This document shows positions 37,166-45,442 of a DNA stretch of 64,000 nucleotides, one piece after another. Position 1 is the stretch's first letter. Each line of letters opens with the position of its first letter. The notes under the pieces were generated by a model, which had not been told where the DNA came from, searched no databases, and saw only the letters and a program-made list of their open reading frames with translations. Both the position numbers and the translations under genes were made by a program. This stretch comes from Streptomyces marianii (lineage in GTDB: Bacteria; Actinomycetota; Actinomycetes; Streptomycetales; Streptomycetaceae), in NCBI RefSeq assembly GCF_005795905.1, contig NZ_VAWE01000001.1:4138001-4202000 (forward strand). Reading direction: 5' to 3'.

Positions 37166-37858
37166 GTGACCCGCATGGACAGCGTGCGCGCCGCGACGGA
37201 CACGGCCAAGGAGAGCGTGCTGCACGCCGCGGAAGCGGTGGCGCCCTACGCCGGCACGGCCAAGGACCAGACCGCGGTCTACGCCCACCAGGCTCGTGTC
37301 GCCCTCGAGCCCAAGGTGAAGAAGGCTGCTCGCCGGGCGCGTCATCAGGCCCGCGTCCAGTACAAGTCCCATGTCGCACCGCACGTTCCGCCGCAGATGG
37401 ACGACGCGGCTCACCGGGCCGCCGTCATGACCCGGAATGCCGCACGTCAAGCGGCGGACTACACGACTCCGCGCCTCGAGCACGCCGTCGCGGTGGCGCA
37501 GCCCGTGGGGCAGGAGGCCGTCGCCCGGTCCGCCGCCGCCCTTGCCGCGCTGCGCGGTTCGGTCACGGCCGACGACATCAGGAAGCTCGCGAGGAAGAAC
37601 GAGCGGCGTGCGAAGTGCGGTAGCGCCGCGAAGGGCGCGCTGGTGGTCGGCGCCGTCGCCGCGGGGCTGTTCGCCGTGTGGAAGTGGTGGGACAAGCAGG
37701 CCAACCCGGACTGGCTGGTGGAGCCTCCCGCCGCGACCGAGGTCCCGGACCGTTCACCGTCGTCGGTCGAGGGGAGCGATGAGTCGGTGCTTGACCCGGA
37801 GGTTCAGGCCAAGCAGACGGAGAACGAGGGGGAGTCGGATCGCGAGGACCGTCGCTGA
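37166..37858 (+). CDS. Conserved actinobacterial membrane protein, DUF5324-like
   Basis: 230 residues from the GTG at 37166, which has GGAGGAGG 6 nt upstream; the earlier in-frame ATG at 37049 lacks one. The N-terminal about 140 residues are Ala/Val/Lys-rich amphipathic helices with repeats of the type KDQTAVYAHQARVALEPKVKKAARRA, resembling apolipoprotein or LEA-like helices. One membrane helix (about 156-172) is followed by an acidic tail. I recall this layout as DUF5324 in Streptomyces. Function unknown. Confidence 0.85.
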   Translation: MTRMDSVRAATDTAKESVLHAAEAVAPYAGTAKDQTAVYAHQARVALEPKVKKAARRARHQARVQYKSHVAPHVPPQMDDAAHRAAVMTRNAARQAADYTTPRLEHAVAVAQPVGQEAVARSAAALAALRGSVTADDIRKLARKNERRAKCGSAAKGALVVGAVAAGLFAVWKWWDKQANPDWLVEPPAATEVPDRSPSSVEGSDESVLDPEVQAKQTENEGESDREDRR

Positions 37859-38229
37859 CGTTCCGGGACGCCCGTCACCGGCGCTCTGCCGGCAGGGCTG
37901 TCACCGGCCGGTCCTGCGGCGGCTGGTGATGGTCTTGCCGGAACGCTGGTGCGTGGCTTCGGCGGACCGTGGGGGGCTCCGATGACCGTCGCCCACCCTG
38001 GCCGGAGGGACTCCAGCCGGGCATTGCCGGAGGTTCCGTCGGCCTCGTTGAGCCGTGGGCGCAGGCCCTTCGCCTTCAGCGGTCCCGACAGTGCCGGCCC
38101 GCCTGCACCGATCGGCTTGGGCGGCAGAGGGTTCCGGCCGTCTCCGACCGTCCCGGCCACGCACGACATCGCTGGCGACGTGTGCTGCCGGACGGGCGGC
38201 GCCTGGCGGGCAGAGGGCTTCCCCGCGCC
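37859..38229. other. 371-bp gap with no supported gene
   Basis: Open frames here have no ribosome sites and atypical composition. It separates the convergent DUF5324-like and Ala-rich hypothetical genes. GGCGGCTGG- and GCCGGA-type inverted words occur, but I see no clean terminator. Confidence 0.5.
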
Positions 38230-38739
38230 TCATGCCGCCGCCGGAACGCGCGCCTCGTCCTCGATGTACGAGGACTCCCGCCGCGCTTCGGCCGCGTCGT
38301 CGAGGGTGGGCACCTTCCGGACGGCGGGCGAGGCTCCGTGGGCCTCGGCGCGGATCCGCTGCTCGATGGTCGGCGGCAGAGCGCGGTCACGAGGCGTCCT
38401 CTGGCGCACCACCTGGTACCAGAAACCGTGCACGGCCATGGTCCCGTGCGTGCCCGCGGCGACCGCGGGCACCGGGTGCGGCCCAGCGAGATGCCCGTGC
38501 GCACCCGCTCTCCTCCCCACCCTTCGCGCACCGACGGGATGCTCGTGCGCACGCGCTCTGTTGCCCGCGCTCCGCGCGCCGGGGACGGTGGGCTTCTGCT
38601 CCCCCGGGCCCTCGGGCTGACGGGGACCGGCCGACTGCTCGGCGGCCTTGGCGGAGGGGGCGAAGCCGAGGGAGGTGAGCAGGGAGACGATCAGGGAGAC
38701 GAAGGCGGTCCACAAAGAGGTGACCTTGACGGCGGCCAT
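38230..38739 (-). CDS. Small secreted or membrane-tethered hypothetical protein (DUF6344-like)
   Basis: 169 residues starting MAAVKVTSLWTAFVSLIVSLLTSLGFAPSAKA, a signal peptide or anchor with an Ala-x-Ala end at about 32. The middle is low-complexity and rich in Pro, Gly, Arg and His. The C-terminal part (RALPPTIEQRIRAEAHGASPAVR) is the piece I recall as conserved among Streptomyces. The ATG has AGGAG only 2 nt upstream, so the start is less certain. Function unknown. Confidence 0.65.
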   Translation of the reverse strand: MAAVKVTSLWTAFVSLIVSLLTSLGFAPSAKAAEQSAGPRQPEGPGEQKPTVPGARSAGNRARAHEHPVGARRVGRRAGAHGHLAGPHPVPAVAAGTHGTMAVHGFWYQVVRQRTPRDRALPPTIEQRIRAEAHGASPAVRKVPTLDDAAEARRESSYIEDEARVPAAA

Positions 38740-39425
38740 GGCTCCTCGCTTTCGGATTGGGCGTTTTACATACGTTCCTCATGATGTGGACGCACCTCGA
38801 AAATCGTGGGACCTCGGCGCCGGGTCGGCGGATCTTCCGATGAACACCACCCGTGCGGCCTACCGCCCCTGAGCCGCCGTCATACCGGAACCGAGCACCT
38901 CACCCCCTTCCCGCCTGCGGAAACAGCCCGTCCCGACGGCTCGGCTGGCGCCTAGCGCGGCGCCGCCCATCCCGCAACCCGGAACGGATGCCGGCCGCTG
39001 CTCCGGACGGGCGTCGGAGCGGGACACACGGCGGGGAGGCCGCCGTCCGGGCAGGGTGGGGTCCTGTGCACGGGGGATTCCCTGCGGCGGACCGCGCCGG
39101 GGCGGCCCCGTGCACGACTGGACGAGCGGCCCGGGAGGTGCACGCCCGCCGAGGCGCCACGGGGCACACCGGCCGCCCCCGCTCCGTCCCGCGCGCCGCC
39201 CGCCTCGACCGGGCTCCGCCCGCGCACCCGCAGCTCGTTCGGCACCCACGCGGCTCACCGGGCACCGGGGGATCCCGAGAAAAAACTCGGGCCCGCACGG
39301 CGTCGGGAACCAAGCGGCCTCGCACCACTCGCGGGCACCACCGTGCCCGTCGGCGGGCAGGCGAGATCGGCACGAAAAACGCCCCCTGAAACCACGTTTC
39401 CGCAGTTCAGAGGGCATTTGCCGAG
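38740..39425. other. 686-bp gap between a hypothetical gene and tRNA-Ala
   Basis: Several overlapping frames are open on both strands because of high GC, but none has a convincing start, codon bias or domain. The tRNA-Ala terminator should lie at the high-coordinate end. I see no repeat or mobile sequence. Confidence 0.5.
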
Positions 39426-39498
39426 TGGAGCCTAGGGGAGTCGAACCCCTGACATCTGCCATGCAAAGACAGCGCTCTACCAACTGAGCTAAGGCCCC
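39426..39498 (-). tRNA. tRNA-Ala (anticodon TGC)
   Basis: On the minus strand: acceptor GGGGCCT/AGGCTCC with the alanine-specific G3-U70 pair, discriminator A, D-arm TAGCTCAGTTGGTAGAGC, anticodon loop TTTGCAT giving TGC, and T-arm CAGGGGTTCGACTCCCCT. 73 nt, CCA not encoded. Confidence 0.97.
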
Positions 39499-39639
39499 GG
39501 AACGGAGACCAGAGTACCGGGTAACCCCCGGGATCTTCCAAAAGGATTAGGACTCCCGGTATTCGACCACTCTCCGTAGGATGCTCGTCGGGTTCGCACC
39601 AGCGAAGCCACGCCAGGGGAAGCGATGGGGAGACGCAAC

Positions 39640-40188
39640 ATGGATGCAGCACAGCAGGACGCGACCGCGAGAGCGAGAGAGCTGCAGCGCAGCTGGTACG
39701 GGGAGCCGCTGGGGGCGCTCTTCCGCCGGCTCATCGACGATCTGGGCCTGAACCAGGCCCGGCTTGCCGCGGTGCTCGGACTGTCGGCCCCGATGCTCTC
39801 CCAGCTGATGAGCGGCCAGCGCGCCAAGATCGGCAACCCGGCGGTCGTCCAGCGTGTCCAGGCCCTGCAGGAATTGGCCGGTCAGGTCGCCGACGGCAGC
39901 GTCAGCGCGGCCGAGGCCACGGACCGCATGGAAGAGATCAAGAAGTCCCAGGGCGGCTCCGTGCTCACCGGCACGGGGCAGTCCACGACGAGCTCGGGAG
40001 CTCCGACCGTGCGCCGGGTCGTGCGGGAGATCCAGTCGCTGCTCCGTTCGGTTGCGGCGGCGGGCGACATCATCGACGCGGCCGACTCGCTCGCCCCCAC
40101 CCATCCGGAACTGGCAGAGTTCCTCAGGGTGTACGGCGCCGGGCGCACCGCGGAGGCGGTCGCCCACTACGAGTCGCACCAGAGCTGA
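39640..40188 (+). CDS. HTH (XRE/Cro-like) DNA-binding protein
   Basis: 182 residues from the ATG at 39640 with GGGGAG 7 nt upstream; an in-frame ATG at 39625 is also possible. A helix-turn-helix lies at about 36-60 (LNQARLAAVLGLSAPMLSQLMSGQRAKIGNP). The C-terminal part has a helical region (VRRVVREIQSLLRSVAAAGDIIDAADSL). Conserved in Streptomyces next to the kinase that follows 82 nt later. Probably a transcriptional regulator; targets unknown. Confidence 0.88.
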   Translation: MDAAQQDATARARELQRSWYGEPLGALFRRLIDDLGLNQARLAAVLGLSAPMLSQLMSGQRAKIGNPAVVQRVQALQELAGQVADGSVSAAEATDRMEEIKKSQGGSVLTGTGQSTTSSGAPTVRRVVREIQSLLRSVAAAGDIIDAADSLAPTHPELAEFLRVYGAGRTAEAVAHYESHQS

Positions 40189-40270
40189 CCGAGGCGGGAC
40201 GCGGGCGGGCGGGAAGCACACCGGACGAAGCGGGACGCCGGAACAGGGAACCGGGAGCGGGCGCAGCGCA

Positions 40271-41818
40271 ATGGGTGAGGTCTTCGCTGGTCGGTACGAG
40301 CTGGTCGACCCGATCGGACGCGGTGGGGTCGGCGCCGTATGGCGCGCCTGGGACCATCGGCGGCGGCGTTACGTGGCCGCCAAGGTCCTGCAGCAGAGCG
40401 ACGCCCACTCGCTGCTGCGCTTCGTCCGCGAGCAGGCCCTCCGCATCGATCATCCGCACGTCCTCGCCCCGGCCAGCTGGGCCGCGGACGACGACAAGGT
40501 GCTGTTCACCATGGATCTGGTGAGCGGCGGCTCGCTGGCGCACGTCATCGGCGACTACGGCCCGCTGCCACCGCGGTTCGTCTGCACCCTGCTGGACCAA
40601 CTGCTCTCGGGACTCGCCGCGGTGCACGCCGAGGGGGTCGTGCACCGCGACATCAAGCCCGCGAACATCCTGCTGGAGGCCACCGGCACCGGGCGGCCGC
40701 ATCTGCGGCTGTCCGACTTCGGCATCTCCATGCGGAAGGGCGAACCGCGGCTTACCGAGACGAACTACGTGGTGGGGACGCCCGGTTACTTCGCGCCCGA
40801 GCAGATGCTGGGCGCGGAGCCGGACTTTCCCGCCGACCTGTTCGCCTTGGGGCTCGTGGCCCTGTATCTGCTCCAGGGCCAGAAGCCCGACTCCCGGGCC
40901 CTGGTCGAGCATTTCGCCGCGCACGGCACCCCGGGTGCCCCGCAGGGTATTCCGGAACCCTTGTGGCAGGTCCTCGCCGGGCTGCTCCAGCCCGACCCGC
41001 ACGCCCGCTTCCGCACGGCGACCGGTGCGCGGAAGGCCCTCACCTCGGCAGTCGAGCTGCTGCCAGAGCCCGCCGTCGACGACGAGCCGGTCGAGATCTT
41101 CGACCAACTGGGTCCGCTGCCCTCGGACTTCGGCCCCGACGGCCCGGCGGGACGCGGATCGGGCGGGCCGAGGACCGACGCCGCGCCGTCCGGGGAACCG
41201 ACGGGCGGCCACACGAGCCGTACCGGCCGTACGGACCGCACCGGACAGGCGCAGCAAGCCGGACGGCGCGACGGCGCGGACTCCCGGTCGCGGCCACCCC
41301 AGCCCCAGCCGGATCCAGAGCCGCAGCCGCAGCAGACCGGACAGGCGCTCCAGGGCGAGCTCGGCTCCCACGGCTCGCAGGGGGCTGCCCTGCCGTCGCC
41401 GTCGGAGACCGGCTCCTTCCATCTGCCCCCGCCGCCCCAACGCCTGGCGCCGTCCCGGGCCGGGGACCTGCCGTCCGCCTCCGCGCCGCAGGGAACCCCC
41501 GGACCCCCCGTACCCACCCATGCCGGCCAGCCCCACGGGCATCAACCGCCTGCACCGGACTTCGCCCAGGCGCCGACCGCTGCGGTCCCGCACGAACAAC
41601 CCCTCACCCGTCAGTACACCGGCCACGGCCCCCAGGTGCCGGGTCAGGCACATCCCGTGCCGTACGCGCCGCTCCATGCCCCGGCCCACGCCCCCTCGTC
41701 CGTGCCTCTGCCCACGGCGCGGAAACGACCGGGACCGCCCCAGAGGGTGGTGGTCCCGGTGCTGCTCGTCGCGCTGGTCTGCTTCGCGGTCGGGATCTGG
41801 GCCCTCGCCCAGGCCTGA
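40271..41818 (+). CDS. Membrane-anchored Ser/Thr protein kinase without PASTA domains
   Basis: 515 residues. The kinase domain (about 8-265) has GRGGVGAVWRAWD, the catalytic Lys about 38, HRDIKPANILLE, SDFGIS and GTPGYFAPEQ. A long disordered linker rich in Pro, Gln, Gly and Asp follows, then one C-terminal membrane helix (about 495-511) and only a few residues outside. With no extracellular sensor it probably responds to cytoplasmic or membrane partners. Candidates are the HTH protein upstream and the secreted protein encoded convergently downstream. Confidence 0.93.
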   Translation: MGEVFAGRYELVDPIGRGGVGAVWRAWDHRRRRYVAAKVLQQSDAHSLLRFVREQALRIDHPHVLAPASWAADDDKVLFTMDLVSGGSLAHVIGDYGPLPPRFVCTLLDQLLSGLAAVHAEGVVHRDIKPANILLEATGTGRPHLRLSDFGISMRKGEPRLTETNYVVGTPGYFAPEQMLGAEPDFPADLFALGLVALYLLQGQKPDSRALVEHFAAHGTPGAPQGIPEPLWQVLAGLLQPDPHARFRTATGARKALTSAVELLPEPAVDDEPVEIFDQLGPLPSDFGPDGPAGRGSGGPRTDAAPSGEPTGGHTSRTGRTDRTGQAQQAGRRDGADSRSRPPQPQPDPEPQPQQTGQALQGELGSHGSQGAALPSPSETGSFHLPPPPQRLAPSRAGDLPSASAPQGTPGPPVPTHAGQPHGHQPPAPDFAQAPTAAVPHEQPLTRQYTGHGPQVPGQAHPVPYAPLHAPAHAPSSVPLPTARKRPGPPQRVVVPVLLVALVCFAVGIWALAQA

Positions 41819-41901
41819 GGACGGCGCGGGCACGAGCGGTCGCCGTGCCCGGCAGGCGGGTTCACCGGGCGGCAACCGGCTTCACTGGACGGCGGGCGGG
41901 C

Positions 41902-43407
41902 TCACCGGGCGGGAGGCGGACCGTAGTCCGTCCGTGCCGTACCGTCGGCCTGCCCCGTACCTCCCGGGTGACCGGATCCGGCGGCGGGCCCGTACCCGTG
42001 ACCGTGTCCGTACGGAGAACCGGTCCCCGGGGGCTGCGTCCCACCGGGGCCGACCGGGAGACCGGGGGGGTGGAGCGGGGTGCCCGCCGGAACTGTGCCG
42101 CGCCCCTGCCCGGCTCCGGAGGACGGCCCGTCCTGCGGTGGTGCGGCAGCGCGCCGACGCGCCAGCAGCGTCCAGGCGCCCAGTCCCAGGACCAGCACCG
42201 TCCCCGTGCTCACTCCGGCCATGCCGACCAGCCGCATCGTGTCGCTCTGGTCGGCTTTCTCGCCCTCGGAGACGCCGAGATCGCCGACCGGCTCCGCGTA
42301 CGGCGGCGCGGCCTTGGCCTCGCCCTCGACGTTGACCCGGAGCGTCACGCCGAACTGCTTCTTGCCGAACTTCTGCGCCAGTTGGGGATTCAGGCTGACG
42401 GCAAGGTAGTAGTCGCCCTTGAGCCGCATGCCTTCCACCTCGTCGCCGCTGCCGAACCGGTTCTCGTAGGCGACCTCCGGCAGCGGGTCCAGTACGGCCT
42501 GCTTCTGCCGACCGTCGTACGACCTCGTCCCGGCGTCCTCGACGAGACCGCGCACGGGGTTGTACAGCCTCATGGTCAGGGCCTCGCTGACGAAGGTGGA
42601 GCGCTCGGTGTTCGTGCTTCCCAGGGAGGCGGTCCCGAAGATCCGCTGCCCCCAGTCGACCTTGACCCGGTAGAAGTACGTGCGCCCCGCCTCCAGACGG
42701 CTGCTCCACTCGCCTTCGGCGATCTCGGTGGCGTCGTTGAACCCCGTTCCGCCGACGGCCTCCCTCACCCCGCCCCCGGGCAGTCCGGGTGAGGCGGAGG
42801 GCCACTCCGTGGGGGCCTCGGTGGGTCCCTGCTGCTTCAGCCCGGGTTCGGTGACATGGCGGATCTCCAGCTCCCAGTCCTCGGGGGCGGAGGCGCCAGC
42901 GGACGTGGAGGCCGCGTCTCCTGTCCTCTCCACGACCACGTTGTAGGCGCCGCCCTCCTGGCAGGTCGGGCGGCCGTTCCCGATCGTGCGGTGCGCGGTG
43001 GCGGCCAGCGGCCTGGCGAACCTCCCCGGCCCCACCTTGTCGTCGGCGCTGCCGCAGTCGGCGCCCTGGCCGTTCTGGAGGGTGACCTCGATGCCGGCGT
43101 TGTAGGCGAGCCCGGTCCCCGGGCCGGGGACGGCCACGACCGAGACGTACGCGTTCCGCTCGGCATCCAGATCGACGCGGAAGTTGAGCTTCCCGTCCGG
43201 CCCGATCGAGGAGCGGTAGGTCGTACCTGCCCTCAGCTCCTCGGCGTCGGAGCTGCTCTCCGCGCCCTCGATCCGCTGCGCGTCCGCGCCGAAGACATAC
43301 GGGTCCGGCTGGTCGGCCGCCCGAGCCGGGCCGGTGGCCAGTGCCGCCGCCGCGCACACCGCCGCCGTCACGACCGGCCCCACCTGGCCCCTGCTGCGCT
43401 GCCTCAT
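41902..43407 (-). CDS. Secreted, membrane-anchored hypothetical protein
   Basis: About 501 residues from the ATG at 43407 with GGGGAA upstream. A signal peptide (about 1-30, ending GPARA before ADQPDPY) is followed by a large extracytoplasmic domain with repeated beta-type segments (YRSSIGPDGKLNFRVDL, RTYFYRVKVDWGQRIFGTASL). One membrane helix lies at about 400-420, then a cytoplasmic tail rich in Pro, Gly, Tyr and His. The layout resembles a type I membrane protein with a surface domain. I recognise no named family. It is convergent with the kinase gene, and the Pro/Gly tail could be a kinase or FHA partner site, which is speculative. Confidence 0.82.
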   Translation of the reverse strand: MRQRSRGQVGPVVTAAVCAAAALATGPARAADQPDPYVFGADAQRIEGAESSSDAEELRAGTTYRSSIGPDGKLNFRVDLDAERNAYVSVVAVPGPGTGLAYNAGIEVTLQNGQGADCGSADDKVGPGRFARPLAATAHRTIGNGRPTCQEGGAYNVVVERTGDAASTSAGASAPEDWELEIRHVTEPGLKQQGPTEAPTEWPSASPGLPGGGVREAVGGTGFNDATEIAEGEWSSRLEAGRTYFYRVKVDWGQRIFGTASLGSTNTERSTFVSEALTMRLYNPVRGLVEDAGTRSYDGRQKQAVLDPLPEVAYENRFGSGDEVEGMRLKGDYYLAVSLNPQLAQKFGKKQFGVTLRVNVEGEAKAAPPYAEPVGDLGVSEGEKADQSDTMRLVGMAGVSTGTVLVLGLGAWTLLARRRAAAPPQDGPSSGAGQGRGTVPAGTPLHPPGLPVGPGGTQPPGTGSPYGHGHGYGPAAGSGHPGGTGQADGTARTDYGPPPAR

Positions 43408-43643
43408 CTCCGCGCTTCCCCTTGTCGTCTCCGTCGTCGCCCCCGGGGACGCCGGCGCGCCCTTACGGCCCGTAACGGCGCTCACGGATCCCGCTCGCGA
43501 TCCACCGGGCGGGACCGCCTGTCGCCGGGGCGGTCGTGGTGCCGGTCCATCCTGCCCCGCCGTCCGGGCCTCTGTCTTCGCGCGGCCCCGAATCACCGCC
43601 CTCGCCGCACGCGACCTGCAGAAAGAGCCGCGGGCACGGCGAC

Positions 43644-43678
43644 TTCACTCATGCAAGCAACATATTTGCCTAAGTGAA
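43644..43678. promoter_or_regulatory. AT-rich dyad upstream of the secreted-protein gene
   Basis: TTCACT at 43644-43649 and AGTGAA at 43673-43678 are exact inverses flanking an AT-rich core with GCAA and TTGC in inverse positions. The low GC stands out in this DNA. It lies about 240 nt upstream of the 43407 start, in an otherwise empty gap (43408-43716), and may be an operator or promoter. Confidence 0.35.
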
Positions 43679-43716
43679 TTCGGGAGGGGATCCCGGAGCC
43701 CGGCGGCATGGACAGC

Positions 43717-43751
43717 ACGGAGCCCCGGCCGCTCGGCGGCCGGGGCTCCGT
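43717..43751. terminator. Perfect 16-bp hairpin, intrinsic terminator
   Basis: ACGGAGCCCCGGCCGC pairs exactly with GCGGCCGGGGCTCCGT across a TCG loop. It lies 23 nt after the DLW-39 stop on the minus strand and should end that transcript. Confidence 0.85.
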
Positions 43752-43773
43752 CACTCTCAGACTGTCTGCGGTC

Positions 43774-43908
43774 TCACACACCCGAACCTGCGGGCACGGA
43801 GTCGGTCGCCTCCGTCCACAGATCCTGCTCGGCGCGATCCGCCTGGATCTGGCGGTACACGAGGAGCCCGCCGATGGCGGCCAGTGCGACCAGGAGAAGC
43901 TTCTTCAC
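43774..43908 (-). CDS. DLW-39 family small membrane protein
   Basis: 44 residues from the GTG at 43908, with GAGGTC 8 nt upstream. Sequence VKKLLLVALAAIGGLLVYRQ is one membrane helix, and the DLW motif in AEQDLWTEATD names the family. Such peptides are widespread in Actinobacteria near gyrA and tRNA-Ile/Ala; function unknown. A longer in-frame reading to 44199 lacks support. A promoter-operator-like sequence lies about 45 nt upstream. Confidence 0.9.
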   Translation of the reverse strand: MKKLLLVALAAIGGLLVYRQIQADRAEQDLWTEATDSVPAGSGV

Positions 43909-43951
43909 CGCGCGACCTCGTCTTTCCTTGACGTAGGGGACTTCTGGCGCC

Positions 43952-43983
43952 CGACTATACACACCGATCGATACCGATCGGTG
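43952..43983 (-). promoter_or_regulatory. Promoter -10 with overlapping palindromic operator for the DLW-39 gene
   Basis: CACCGATCG at 43962-43970 and its exact inverse CGATCGGTG at 43975-43983 flank an ATAC spacer. Immediately downstream on the minus strand is TATAGT (43959-43954), a good -10. The palindrome therefore covers the expected -35 region, as a repressor site would. Confidence 0.5.
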
Positions 43984-44166
43984 ACCTGCGTACACCTCGG
44001 CCGGAGCCCCTCGAGTGGCCAACTCTCCCTTCCGCCAACAGGGATGGCCTTCCCGTGCGCACCGCCGATCCCGCCACGGCACGTCACAGGGCGTGAACCG
44101 GCGGCCCCTGCCCCTCTCCTCCGCCGTCCCGCCCTGCGCACCGCCCCGGGCCGTCCGAAGCCCTCG

Positions 44167-44362
44167 GGTGGCGTCCCGCCGGGTGGTGTAGCCGATCAAG
44201 GTGCCGGAATCCGCAGGCCAAGGACGACGGCTCCGTCGGTCCAGGGGTTCAACTCGTCTCAGCAGGGCGCCTCGTGGGCTGCCGCCTCTGCGGAGATCAT
44301 CAGCGGCCTCGTAACCGAACGCGCAACGCTTGATCCCCTACACCACGACGCGGGACGCGACC
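44167..44362. mobile_element. MITE-like element, 196 bp, with 34-bp inverted ends and 8-bp target duplication
   Basis: Bases 44167-44200 and 44329-44362 are inverse repeats matching at 28 of 34 positions (shared blocks GCGTCCCGC, GTGGTGTAG and GATCAAG). The direct repeat AGCCCTCG abuts both outer ends (44159-44166 and 44363-44370), as expected of a transposition target duplication. The 128-bp core has no coding capacity. An 8-bp duplication is known for IS256-type and some other transposases, but the parent is not identified. Confidence 0.6.
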
Positions 44363-44413
44363 AGCCCTCGCGACCTCCCGGCGGATCACGGCGCCGGAGA
44401 CTGTCCTCGGGCC

Positions 44414-44450
44414 CGTATCCGCCCGGCAGCCACCCGCCGGGACGGATACG
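44414..44450. repeat. Hairpin-forming inverted repeat
   Basis: Arms 44414-44427 and 44436-44450 pair (CGTATCCG with CGGATACG, CCCGGC with GCCGGG) with one bulged A and an 8-nt loop. It lies between the MITE-like element and attL. It may be an orphan terminator. Confidence 0.5.
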
Positions 44451-44627
44451 CGGGGGATGCCGCCTCGACGACGTGGGCATGTATCGCGGTCCGCGAAGCG
44501 TCTGATGCGGTCCGGAAACGGACGGCCCCTGAAGTGCGCACCGCTCCTGGCTCCGCTCATGAGCGATCAGGGCCTGCCGCCCGACCTGGCCGGTCCACTC
44601 GTCGGCTGACGTCGGCTGTGCATGCCG

Positions 44628-44710
44628 AAGGCCCCCAACCATGATCGGCTGGGGGCCTTCGTGCTGGTGGGGCTAACAGGATTTGAACCTGTGGCCTCAT
44701 CCTTATCAGG
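44628..44710 (-). repeat. attL: 83-bp direct repeat carrying the 3' half of tRNA-Ile
   Basis: Identical over 83 bp to 51001-51083. It contains the tRNA-Ile 3' part from within the anticodon loop to CCA (44665-44710) plus the downstream hairpin (AAGGCCCCCA ... TGGGGGCCTT). At 44711 the sequence diverges from the tRNA, so this is not an intact gene. Confidence 0.95.
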
Positions 44711-44856
44711 TCGGTCGCCGGGCACATTTCACCCCGGTCGCCTCATGCTCGCGCTGTTCCTACCTGCCGCACGTATCCGGGAGGGTTCGCCAACGATCAG
44801 CCGTGTTGGTGTCAGCCGTTGATGTCATCGCGACCTGGCGGTCTTGACACAACGCG

Positions 44857-45072
44857 CTACACGCCGAACGCGGCGGCTCCGAGCACTCCGGCGCCAGCGA
44901 GCATGAAGATGCCACCGATCACCCGGCAGGTAGTCACGCTGGCTGGCCAAGATCGATAGGCATAGGACATTGCCTGGAACCGTTCGGCCATCCTGCAGAC
45001 GTTGGCCACTACTACGCCTCCGCCAACCAGGGCGCAGGTCCCCCACATCAGCTCGAACGCTTGACTGGTCAC
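44857..45072 (-). CDS. Small two-helix membrane protein of the integrative element
   Basis: 71 residues from a GTG at 45072. Two hydrophobic stretches (about 11-24, CALVGGGVVVANV; about 51-69, VIGGIFMLAGAGVLGAAAF) flank a polar segment. There is no Shine-Dalgarno sequence, but TATCCT lies just before the start on the minus strand, so a leaderless transcript is possible. No named family. It could be a remnant spread (Spd) or immunity-type protein, which is a guess from position. Confidence 0.55.
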   Translation of the reverse strand: MTSQAFELMWGTCALVGGGVVVANVCRMAERFQAMSYAYRSWPASVTTCRVIGGIFMLAGAGVLGAAAFGV

Positions 45073-45120
45073 GCGGCGAGGATAGCCGTGGGTCGGCGTA
45101 GCGGCTTTGGGCGGGAGCTG

Positions 45121-45231
45121 CCATGGGGCGAGAGATCGGGGCCCGTACGCTGGTCAGCGAAATCGGGCAGTCTGTGGACCTGCCCGGTAATGGCCCGATG
45201 TGGGCCCCGATCTTCGAGGCTCGCCCCATGG
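45121..45231. repeat. Nested palindrome in non-coding DNA of the element, candidate replication origin structure
   Basis: CCATGGGGCGAG followed by AGATCGGGGCCC (45121-45144) is matched inversely by GGGCCCCGATCT (45202-45213), six unpaired bases, then CTCGCCCCATGG (45220-45231). The 57-nt centre itself can pair CGGGCAG with CTGCCCG. The whole would fold into a long branched hairpin. It sits in the 370-bp gap between the small membrane gene and the XRE regulator. For a rolling-circle element a single-strand origin or transfer locus is possible. Confidence 0.55.
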
Positions 45232-45442
45232 TGGCTGCCTAAAGCCGTGGAGCCGACCGCCCCAGCCACAGCGGGCTACCGTCCACCGCATCAGGTGTGC
45301 TCGCTCCAGCCGCGCGGCCGGCGGAGCCGGGGCCCGGAGCGGGGCGGAGACAGGAGCGTCGGGGCCCGGCGCTGGAGCCGGGGCCGCGCGCGGCGAGCGG
45401 AGCGAGCCGCCTTGATCGAGGTAGAGAAACCTGTAACAGGTC

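Noticed and set aside
44665..44710. Second tRNA-Ile gene at attL
   Set aside because: Only the 3' half is present. The sequence after 44710 does not form the anticodon, D or acceptor 5' arms.
45300..45415. GC-rich repeats (GGAGCCGGGGC, GCGGCCGG) in the integrative element as a terminator or IS end
   Set aside because: Imperfect low-complexity pairing without defined arms or a target duplication.
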